A stretch of DNA of 64,000 nucleotides from Mytilus edulis (taxonomy: Eukaryota > Mollusca > Bivalvia > Mytilida > Mytilidae), in contig NC_092345.1 in NCBI RefSeq assembly GCF_963676685.1, positions 43,607,838 through 43,671,837 on the forward strand, written 5' to 3'. Under the pieces are notes generated by a model, which worked only from the letters and a program-made list of their open reading frames with translations, ran no database searches and had not been told where the DNA came from. The translations under genes and the position numbers were made by a program. Positions 45,459 to 57,600 of the stretch are shown piece after piece. Within the stretch, counting starts at the first letter, position 1. The number at the start of each line of letters is the position of its first letter.

Positions 45459-45665
45459 ATGGCGGACGAGTGGCGACAGTGTGCGAACTGGTTGGTTCGC
45501 TGTCACATTTTGCCAGATGACCACAAAACGACAGGACCAGATGCTTCAGCATTCGACTTAGCACAGGCTTTACGTGATGGTGTTTTGATTTGTCATTTAC
45601 TGAATAATCTTAGTCCAAATGTGGTTGACCTGAAGGATTTCAGCCCAAGACCTCAACTTTCCCAG
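45459..45665 (+). CDS. VAV: Vav exon 1 (CH domain start)
   Basis: 69 codons from ATG 45459 to LSQ, donor CCCAG|gtttgt, phase 0. The start agrees with vertebrate Vav, which begins at the same distance from the WLxxC motif. Confidence 0.95.
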
Positions 45666-48600
45666 GTTTGTTTTGTTTTCGTTTCGATCAGTTTTTATTA
45701 AAATAAGAAAAAATGATTTAAATGTAATTGAATATAAGACGTATTGAAATATTTCTCCTGAATTTGCATAATAAAAAATCAAAAAGTAAACCAAGAGATA
45801 AGGATTTGGAAAGAGGCCAATCGGATCTATTTTCACTTCCTGATGTAAATTGCTGTAAATAAACAAATATAGAAACCATGCACTCGTGATCTTTTATCCA
45901 ATTTTTACAGGGTTTATTAATAGGTGCATATCAGCAATATTAATCTGAATCCCCCCATTCAAATTCACAATGCAGACATGGCAAATATTGATTTTCCTAT
46001 AGTACAATGTACATATACATGATGTATCTATACATGTACCTATTTTCTGTTCCATAAACCAATTTTTGACTCTTGAGTTCCTTTTATGAGTGAGTTGAGG
46101 CAATTGACACAGGGTCAATTGGGCTAAAGGATGTCATTTGACTAATCAGTCAATTCCTTATGTTATAACATACACTTTGTGACATTGGAAATGTACATGA
46201 TGTAGGGGGAATTATTTAACTTCTTATCTACCACAGGCGATCATACAGTTTACTACTACACACAGCTTATTAGTTAGCTACTGCAGCTGATTTGTAGGTT
46301 AACTACCAGAGATATTTTGCAGTGTGATAATTTTTACGGCGGTACAATTAAATATGAAATTATTAAGCAATTACAGTATAGAAATTAAAAATAAAAAATG
46401 CATTTAATTCACAATTGTTTGAATTTTTATATTTCTGATTTTGATCCAATTATGTACACTAATTAAGTCAATAAACTATGTTGAAAAACAAATTATTTGT
46501 CCAAATGTCGTTATCCAACTCCGGTTCCTCGCTTACTATTTCCGATTAACTGATATAACTGCCGATACTTTTAACTTCACTTTCATCTATATCAGACTGC
46601 TTAAAACCCTCAAACTCTTCATCTTCTTCCTTCGATTCGAAGAATGAAGCCCATTTAACGGCCATTGTTTCAATCCCATTTCGCAAACAAAAACACGTGT
46701 TAAAAACAATGTATTTTAATGTAAACATATTACCTTTCAATGGAAAGGAATATACGAGTTGAAAGTTTATTCATTTGTAAAACCGAATTTGATTGGTTCA
46801 TTTCCGGATTCCCCCTAAGTATTGTCCAATCTAAAGAGTTTTAACAGTGGTATATTTTAAGAGAATATCCGTCAACATTACTGCGCATGCATTGTTTACA
46901 GCGGATAGATCACTCACTGCGAATACACAGGTGAACTGGCAAGCAGATTTATCAGTCACTACGAACTAAACAGTGTTAATTACCGCGTATATATATCCGT
47001 CAGTGGTAGATAAAGAGTTTTAAAAAGTGCATGAATGTGAGAATTATTGATCTATATACACATGTACTTCTTATATTAAAAATTGATATGACATTTATTT
47101 ACTTCCTTAGTACATGTAGTATATATCCCTCATATGAAGTCATTTTCAATAACACAACCACAGTAGTGCCCTTTTCAGTGACTGCAAGAAACTTTTATGG
47201 GTATTCCAAGTCAATTATCACCCCTGTCATGCCTGTATAGTATATTATGTAAAATTGTTAAACTTATAAGCATTGCTTGGTTTGGGAGCAAACAATTTAG
47301 TTACACATGAATTAAAAAAGCCAGTAAATATTAGAAATGGAAACAAATCATCAAAGAAAATTTAGCTTAATTCATGTTAATATGGAGATGACATGTACAC
47401 TACAAGACAGAATTTTTCGCTACATTGAAGACCTGTTGGTGACCTTCTGCTGTTTTTTTTTTTCTATGGTCGGGTTGTTGTCTCTTTGGCACATTCCCCA
47501 TTTCCATTCTCAATTTTACAAGACAGTAAAATCTACCTGGTAAACACAAATTGTTTACTCATTAGATTTTTATGAAACTTATTTATGAAAGGATGCTGGG
47601 AACCTCTTGTTTTCCCAGTTAGTCTTAAAGGGTTTAAGGCAATCATGGAAATACGGTACTAACTAATGATTCTGTTAAAGCTATTGTTATTGAAAGTTCT
47701 TGCTAAACTTTTGCTTATAAATAACAAGATATAAGCCTTGAGTTGGTAAAATAATTCCATTCTAATAATTCCATTCTAATAATTCCATTCTAATTATTCC
47801 ATTTTATTTATTAGTGAATGTTTTTTTCACAATATTTTACCATTTCATGCTTTCACGCAATAATCATTGCTACATATTTTATTTTTTTAGTTTTTATGTC
47901 TAAAGAATATTCGTACATTCCTTGCGACATGTAAGAATGCATTTGGATTAAGGGACCAGGATTTATTTGATCCACCAGATTTGTTTGATGTGAAAGATTT
48001 CAGAAAGGTTTGTATTTATTTTCTTGTCTTTTATTTCTTGCATGTTATTTCTTATAATAGACAATGATAGATATACATGTACTGCTTTTGTCATTTTTTT
48101 TGTATTTTTACTTGTATTAACCAGAATTTACATGTAGTTCTACCATGTCTACACACATGGCATTTAAGATAACTATATATTATATTGAAACTGAAAGGAT
48201 TTACAAGGTATTTTTTACTGGTTACTAGACCAGAATATTTTGGATGAATTTTAATACTTAACATTTGAAGCTGGTTATGCATTGGGTTCAATTACAAATC
48301 ACTATTGGCTTTTGCTGTTCCATTGTTATAAATATTAACCAAATGTTTTGAGTTATGTTCTGACATCTAAAAAAAACTTTCTTTGATTTTAGGTTTTGCA
48401 CACACTATCAAAGTTGTCAAAGACAGATATTGCACAAAGGAGTTCAAAAGTACTGTAAGTCACTTCTTATATACATGTACCTGAATTTGATTTGAGAAGA
48501 CATGCAATTACATACTATGTAATATCTAAACCTTTTCATGTTACTCAAAAACTCAACTTTTCATTAGTTTATGATTTCTTATGTTTTATTCATGTAAGCA

Positions 48601-51600
48601 TTCTCTGTTTTACTGAAAATTTTCTAACATGACTGAACTAAATCACAATTTAATACATTGTACATGTATACAGTCTATTCCAAATTCCAAATGAGTGTAC
48701 TTTTGTATTTCCAGTTTTGTGTCTTGCAACAGTTACTAATGCTATTGAGTGACAAGTCTGTGTACAAATGAAATAATATGAGCCAAGTATTTTGTCCTGT
48801 AAAGCAAGCCCAACAGTCCTTGACATAACTTATTGAACACCTAACCATATTGAAAATATTGAGCTTTTGTATTCATAGAATAGCAAATTGTTTTTTGTTT
48901 ACAAAGATATGCAGTTAAATGCAGATGAGCTTTACTTTGTTGCTGAAAATTATGCTTAATGCTTAATTTTATGGAAACTATGTGTGGTTAAAGATAGTAG
49001 CAGGTTCTGAAATCCCCTTATCCAGCTAAAATGATAATTTTTATCCCCCTACCAGAGTGGAGGGGGCATTAAGTTTTACCCTTGTCCGGCAGTCTGTATA
49101 TCTGTACCTACGGAATTGGTTTCCTTTATCTGTATTTAGTTTTCCTCAACTAAATGTTATGAATCTCATACACAATGCTAATTACCACAGGGGCATAGCA
49201 CAGATCAAGTTTGAATATTGGTGGCATCATTTTTACCGTCCTAGAGTTATGCCCCTCTACAAATTGAAAATTACTGAATATTAACTAATTGTTATGAAAA
49301 GTATACACTTTTATCTTATCATCCAAAACTCAGATCAAGTATGAATTTGGTTAGGTTCAAAGTTCTTGAGTTTTGTCATGTTATAACTTTATATGCAAGT
49401 GGGGCATCATCTGTGTCCACATTCCCTATTTATTTACTTATTTCTTTGTCTTAAAAGACACAGTGATGTTTACACTTTATGTTTGCTGCAGTCAACATGA
49501 TAAGTAAGCCACATTAAACCAGGGTTGGCAAAGTATTACCCACCTGGGAAAACCCGGGTTTTCCCAGGCTGGGCAATACTCCCAGAAATGGGTAATACTT
49601 GGCAATACTGGGCAATAGTATTTCAAAAAACTTCTATACCAAAATGCAAATTACAATTTTGTCAAGTAATTCATAAAAACATCAGGTATGGCAAACATGT
49701 GAAATAATTCAAAATAGAAAATCAAAGGCCTAAACTAAAACAAATACATCGCATTCATTGTGCTTGTCACAGACCTACTTGTCCCAGCTTGTAAAATGTC
49801 ATCATTTTGGCCTGTAAAAATATTTACTGCAGACCTTAGCCAATAGAATCTTAAATTTTTAATTACAAATACGCCTCAGGCCTGTGACTGCAAAGGTTTA
49901 TTGTGAAACTTAGTATATATATGTATGCATGGCAGACAGTACCGCACCATATATACTGGATTACAGGATCCTGGCTTGGACCAGGTGCATAGGAATGTTA
50001 TCATGACAACGTTACAATGCTGCTATCCAGGGACATTAGTGTTACCATGTAATGTTACAACATACCATACATGTATTATTGCCAATGAGACAACTACAAA
50101 CATATTCTTCAAAGTGTTAAAATAACTATAGATTATGATGAAATCCACAGTTGTCTTTTGTCATATAGCATACTGTTTTTTGTTGTTTATGGAATTCTAT
50201 ATAACACTATTTTATATCCATGCTTTTTTAACAGAACATAAGTTCATGTTTATGTATACAATATTTCAATGATGTACAAGAACAAGAATATTGTCAAGTT
50301 TTGAGTCATCTTTATTTCAACTTTTACTAATTTCAAATTGAAGCAAACAATAGTTTTCACTATCTTTTTCATTTTGTTTTATTAAAATCAATTTATTAAT
50401 TAAAAAAAAAAAACTCCCCTCCATCAATGAACTATCAGTTCCTAGTGTTTTCTTGGGCATATCCTTTCAGTTTTTGGTTTCTGTATAAGCTGTACTCGTT
50501 ATGCACTAAGCAGATAAAAACCATCTGTTATTTCTATTATACTACTACTAGTTTCAGTTTAACATGATGATTATGATTACAGATTTCACACTGTGATGAA
50601 ATCTATGCTCCATTTAAACTAAGTGTTACATGCATGTTTGCTGTACTGACTGTTAGTATCATCTTGTGTTAAAGCCATTATCGTTCATAATTTTCTGAAA
50701 GAAATTGATGAAGTTATGACAGTGCTAGAATTAAAACTAATGACAGTTATGGAATGGTATATATATTAAAAAGTAACAGGTTGTTGGTAGTTTTATTGAT
50801 TATTTATTTGTTAATGTCATTTAAAGTGAGCTGCTCTCTCTATATATAAAAAATCCCTTCAGAATTTATTTATTTTTAACTGCTAGACGAAGTTTAGGGA
50901 GAGACTTACTAGACCCATTCATACACGCTTAATAAAAGCAGCCCTTGTAAATATTCAGTGTTACGAAAACCTACAAGAAGTATAAAGTTTATTTTATAAT
51001 GCTTAAATTTAAGTCTTTCAGATAGTTTATTTGACTAAGCTTAAGACTAGTACTCCCTCCAAACATACATGTATTTTGAACTCTTAATTGATAAACGTTC
51101 ATTTTGGGAGTATCAGTTGTAATATTAATTACCTGTGTCATTTGGTCTCTTTTAAACAGTTGTCTCATTGGCAATCATACCACATTTTCTTTTTTAGATA
51201 AACCTTATTGCTATGCTCTATATTCCCACATATTCTTAGATACATGTAGGCTTTTTCAGTGTGTCAGCTCTGTCTTTAAAGAGTTCTTTTAAATGCTTTC
51301 ATCTTTTATGCACATCAGCTGTTTATCCTAGGCTTAACAGTCTGCCAAAGTTTATTACCCATTCAAAATTATAGGTTGTCTTCAAATTATCTCATAGCCT
51401 GTAGGAGACTTAAAATAGATTGCAGAACAAGTTGTTAATTTCCTGTATAATTTAGTTCCTGTAAAGTTCAAACAAGGTCTTTAAGTTGTTGATTAACATT
51501 TTGTATTTTCCTTCAAACTGCCAATCTATTTTTAGTGAAAGATATTAATTACCAGTAATTTTTGTTTTATCTCAAGAATTGCAAAAATGCATATTTACTG

Positions 51601-54600
51601 GCAGACAGTAGACCTATCCTTTGATGATTTTATTGAATTTTTGTTATAAACGCATTTAAAGTAGTGGTGCAGTCTAGCTTATGTAAATACTAGTTACATC
51701 ATAGACATACTCCCTGTACTGTAATTTTGTTCAGATGTTTGACCTACTGAGCTACCATTTAAGTACAGTGTCATTTTATCATATAAGTAGTTGGGTATGA
51801 ACATGTACATATACAAAAAGTCCAAATGAAACAATTACCAATGCATTGGCTTACTGTTATGTATTTTTTATTGGGATACGATTGCTTTCAAGCAATCTGT
51901 AGACTTATACCGGTGGCTCAGAGCATTGTCCTCACATCAATCGTTTTATTCTAAACATTAAGGAACATATCAGATTCTTATGATTGTCTTGCTTTAAAAG
52001 GTAAAAACAAACAAAGGGATTGAACTTTAACAACTTTCCTATAATGTTCTTTTCATAATCTTCATGTTTGATAATTCCCTTGACTTATATATGTGTTTTT
52101 AACAACACGGAAAATCAGAATTAAGCAGTATTTATATTTTGTGTTTTTACAAATTTAGAAACACGTCAGAGGGAATTCCCAGTTTTGATAAAATGCGAGA
52201 GTTCTCTGAATTCCGATAAATCTATTTCTGTCATATAAGAACTGAAGTGGAGTTTTTCTTATATTTTACCGTTATGAAACTGATATTTGAGATTTTACTT
52301 CCATAAAGAAATAGAGAAACATCTAGGTCGTTTAATAAACATTTAATATACGTTCTTGCTCCAGGGTTCGTATTGGAAATTATGTGCATGCGTAAAGTTT
52401 TCTTGACTTCAAGGGGTTTTCGATTGAATGGTTGCTCTTGATTCCCCACTCAATTGATTAATTTTTAACTCATGGGATCTTTTCTATGTATGTCTGCTAT
52501 TGAAGGTTATTGTTGTTGCATAATTTTAAATCATATGCATCATTTAAATTAAAATGAATATAGGCCACATCGTAGAACACCCATTCAGGCGAAATAGAGT
52601 CTTCCATATTATCATTTCGAGTTGTCTCCCTTTCGGAAGTAACTTCCGTGAATTCTGAATCAAAACAATACGTCGAGTATTAGCTCATTCTGTCAATAAA
52701 GTGTATTATATTAAAAAGGATCGCAATTTTAAACCGATAAATGTGTACGGAAAGGAGTCATGATCACTGACCCAAAGGAAATTAAAATATTTAAAGAGTT
52801 AGGAATGGGGTTCCTCCTAGAATTAACGTAGGAAAATAGGTGATAAGATACAAAGTGAAATACCTTCTCTCACTCTGAGTCTCAGTGACTGCTGTGGAAA
52901 GTAAACTTGGAATTGATAGTAAAAAAATAAAACACAATAGGCCTTATTACATTGTTCATACGCTTTTATCCGGGATTGGCTATTTTGTAACTATTTTACA
53001 TGTGCAGTTGAACTAGTTTTGAAAATAATATTATCCAGCTCACAGGCACTTGTTTCTATCCATTGGAAGACCCACTATCAACGTACATTTGGCAATCGTA
53101 TCCCTCAGAGCAATCTGCTCTTTGATTAGAGTCTCACCATGAATCAGCATGTTGAGCATATTTATGAATGAAATCCATCTAATTATCCATCAAGATGACC
53201 TCAGAAGACTGCTGATGGTCACGTAACTAAATATAAATGTAATTATAAAAGACTAATAAGGGTCTTGGCAATCAGATTACCTATGTATGAATTATTTTTT
53301 GTTGTTTTGTTCATTCTAAAAATAGTTTTTTCCTGGTGTTTTCCTTGTTTCTGTGTATAAGCTTTCTGTGAAATGTGTTAAAACCTTCATACAGTGTATA
53401 ATAGACCTCCAACAAAAGTGCAATGATAAAAAGTGAAGCAGGTGAGACATTTCAGCATGTGCACTATTGTCTTTGAATAATATTTGTTTCTACCAAAACA
53501 TATGCCTGTATTTATTTGAAGGCACTATTTATCTATATTGTATACTTAAAAAAAAATAACTTAAATTAGCAGTAGGAAATTGTGTAAATTGAGTAGGATA
53601 GACATTCATTTTAAAAAAATGTTTTTTTTTGCTTTTGTAGTGGTTTTCCAACAGATGCTCCCAGTCACAGACAGTCAACAAGAAGAGTTCCAGATGACGA
53701 TGATGATATTTACGGCCATTTACCAGAAATGGCAATGTAAGTTTCTCACTGTTTTTACATCATTTTAGTGACTTTATTTCAGTAAAATTAGTTTTTGAAA
53801 GAAAATACCATAACAAGTGTATTTATAATTAGAATCAGCCTATATATACAAGATATATATTCATTGATTGACAAGATGTCGTTTCATTCAACTTCACAAA
53901 TTTCATCCTTTGATAAAAAAAAATTATCAGTTGATTAGTGCCTTAGTGACAAAATACATTATTAGTGTAGTTTCAATGATTCCATTTTGAATTTTGTCAT
54001 CCTTAATCCTTTTTTTTCTTTCTTTATTAAATGTCCTGTTCCTCATTCTGAAGAGATGGAAATAGGAAATAGCAAGTGTTTAATTGATTTCAAGTTTATT
54101 TCTTAATGATCATATTTTTTTTTCAGTTACACATCATATGCATTAAAAATTAAGTCTTTTGGCCCTACATTTCATACATGAATGATCTGTTAAGTCTAGA
54201 TCCAATTATTGTACCAGTTATAAAGGGTTTGTATAAGAAAGTCAGTAGATGCATAGTATTTTCTCCATCTTAAATTTTAGAAATGACCTGCATTTTTTTC
54301 ATGTTGATGGCATAATTCCATTTTGGGTTGGATGAAACATTTTGCATAAGACACTTCTTTATAATTAAGTAAAATCATCTTTACCTACATTTCCCTGCAT
54401 TATAACTGCAATGAGTATCTCCATTTGAGTCAGAATACAAACCATAGAGTTATAGAGTGACCGCAACCTAACAAGACCATAGTAGTTTAAAAGTCTAGGC
54501 CAAAAAAGGGGGAGTTAAAATGTTTTTCTCTATTGAGAGTAAAATTGAATGTGTGCCTGTTACAGGGATCATGACATGCCAGATGAAGCAGAATTCCAAA

Positions 54601-57600
54601 CGGGCGACCAGGAAGAAAAAATATATGTTGAAATCTGTTCTGTTAAACATTCTTCACAGGTATTGGTCATGTGGTAGTCATGTGACTGCTGATGATAGAT
54701 GTTGTTGAAAGCATGGATTTAGTTGTACCCAGAAAGACAGATTTGTTGTTGTAGTTTTATCTAGTTTTATTTAATTTGTATCATTAGAGAGTTTATCTTT
54801 TGGAAATAGGAGGAAATGTTCTTTAGGTTTACCATGTGTTATTTGTGTGAAATGATTCCAAACCAAATTTAAGAGATGGTTAAATCTATTTAATTTCAAG
54901 AAGAGCTGCTGTTATATTAGGTATTAAAACCAAAATTTTGTTGACAGAACTTTGGTTAAATCAAAGTCACCTGAACCAAAAATTTTCACCTGAGCAATAT
55001 TTATTGCGCTGCTGAACAAATTTTAAAAAAGAACTAAGTAAAATACAAATTAAAAAAAATCAGCTGAGAGAAAAGTAGTTTTCAAGTGCACATGTTTTGA
55101 TCTAAAAATTGCTTTGTATATTTGAACCATTTTCAAAGATAAGCTTTAAAGATACTTTCAACAGTTCTTCAGGTTTTGCTGACTATTTGTGTTTGATGGA
55201 TTTTTCCATGAGAGGACATGGACCCAATATTTAGACAACATGATGTTTTTGCCTTTCTGTGTACTTGTATTTTTCATTAAATCTTTTTAAAAATTGTAAT
55301 TTCAAGCCCCTTTTATTCTTTTTTTGTAGGGGGAGCTTGATTATTTTAGTTAATTAAACTATGGCCATAAACTAAAAGCATGTTAATCAAGCAAAACCTG
55401 AATAGCTATAGTTATGATTTGATTTGTCAGATGGAAATTTTTAAGTTTATGTGATATGAAGTTTTTTAGTTTCAGTTTGCATCTTAATAGTTTTTCTTAC
55501 AGAGCATGCTGTTTAGATGTGTATGAACAGATTTTAGTAATTAAATGTTTTTGAAAACAGGGATATATATATATATATAAGAAAGAAAATATGACAAGAA
55601 ATTTTGGGAGATGATTTCTGTCTGTTTTATCCCACAGGAGAGTAAACTAAATCTCAAACAACACTAGAGTGCATTTTATAGCAGATTTGCAAAGCAATGT
55701 TTATGACACAGCCTCTTATTTTCCAAAATGAAATCCTAATAATTTTTTGAGCAAAACTGATGACAACAATTTTCTCAAAATTTAAATAAATGTTTTCTAA
55801 AATATTTTTTCTTAATAAGTCTTTAAGAAGTGCTAAAAAACTTAAAATTTAAAATTTAGAACATCAAAATTATGTTTCAATTATTTATTTGGCAAAATAA
55901 GTTGAAAATGTATGTTTAACTTAACACTTACATACACCATGTTTCATGCTATACAGATGCAAACAGAAAAGTGCCCAATGTGTTTGTCTTAACCCAGACA
56001 GATATTATCTACCCTTAGCAAGAACATAATTGTCTCCCTTGTGTTGTACAAACAATATCAGTATTTGTGTGTTGTCATTTTATTTGTATGTTGTGATTTA
56101 TCCTTTAGTTGAAGCATGTTTTTTTGTTTTATTATTATATAGTGAAAATGATTTGGATGACAATGAAGAAATATATGATAAAGTTTATCAAGAGGATGAC
56201 GAAGAAATTTACGAAGATCTTTGTTCTAGAAAAAAGCACAGAGAATCTAGAGTAAGCACTGATCAAGCAATTTTTAAAAATCGCAAATTGGTTAAGAATC
56301 AAATGCTTCTTTTTATACGGCGTTGACAGGATCGCATTTGAATGAATTGTGGAAGCGGTTCACACTCAAAATGTCTGCATGATCAACTCTTGACAACCTT
56401 TCTAAAATTATGAAAAGAAGCATTCAATTCTTATTATTAAATTTATATGCTACATACATATATAGATCAAAGAGTTATATCAAGCTTTTTGTTTGTTTTA
56501 ATTTGCTTTGTTTTTTATATACAGAAATAAGATTTGATATTGGAGTGTGTCACCATTGTGGTTTACAAATTAGAATTATGTTTTCAAATGTAACATACTT
56601 GTAATGTTATTATAAGAGTAATAAAAATAATTTCTTTGAAAATTGTTGATAGACTAGGCATTTGAATATTGCTATTACAGGTAAGCAGAGATAAAGTGTA
56701 AAATACAGTTTTCATTTAAACACATGGACCTTTTTGTTAACCTTAAGGTTTCATTTTGTCACCAATGGTTAAAATTTAACCTATTGTTAAATCCTTGGTT
56801 AAAGGATTCTAATTTAACCTTGATTTACCTCAATTTGAAAAAAAAAACAATTGATAAAACCAGGTCAGAAACAAAAATATAACCCAGGATTATATTTTAC
56901 TACAATAACATTAAACTTAAAGGTAAACACTGCATCCTAGAGGTAATGCAAAATATGTTGACTGGTTAATAACAAAAATGTAAATAGTTTTATGCATGTT
57001 AATTTTCGTCTTTTTTGCTTGTGTTAATATTTTTACTACTGGAAGAAAATATAGTAGAAATGCTACATGTATTAGTTTCTATTAAGTTTATGTTGTCTGA
57101 TTATAATATTTTATAATAAGCTACTTTTAATTATTTTCATATGTCAGATATCATGGTAAAGATTCAGCAAATTTGAAATGCAATCTGCAAAGCAAATTAG
57201 CAAAGTCCAATAAATGATACATAAAAACAGCTTCATCTTTGAATAAAATTTTAAAAAAAAAAGTTTAATATTAGGAGTGTATATTTAATTCTGTTAAGTA
57301 AACCTCAAACTTGTTAATTTTGAGTAATTATGCCCCATTTATGGGTATTATGTTTTCTGGTCTGTGCGTCCGTTCGTCCGTCTGTTCGTTCGTCCGTTCG
57401 TTCGTCCGTTCGTCCGTCTGTCCCGCTTCAGGTTAAAGTTTTTGGTCGAGGTAGTTTTTGATGAAGTTGGAGTCTAATCAACTTGAAACTTAGTATATAT
57501 GTTCTGTATGATATGATCTTTCTAATTTTAATTCCAAATTAGAGATTTAACCCCATTTTCACGGTCCACTGAACATAGAAAATGAAAGTGCATGTTTCAG

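Noticed and set aside
54520..54708. The 62-residue frame starting at 54520 as a small gene
   Set aside because: The useful coding frame here is a different one, bounded by splice sites, and belongs to Vav exon 5a.
54566..56251. Including both Vav exons 5a and 5b in one transcript
   Set aside because: 5a ends in phase 0 while 5b needs phase 2, so the joined message meets TGA at once; it would make sense only as a decay product.
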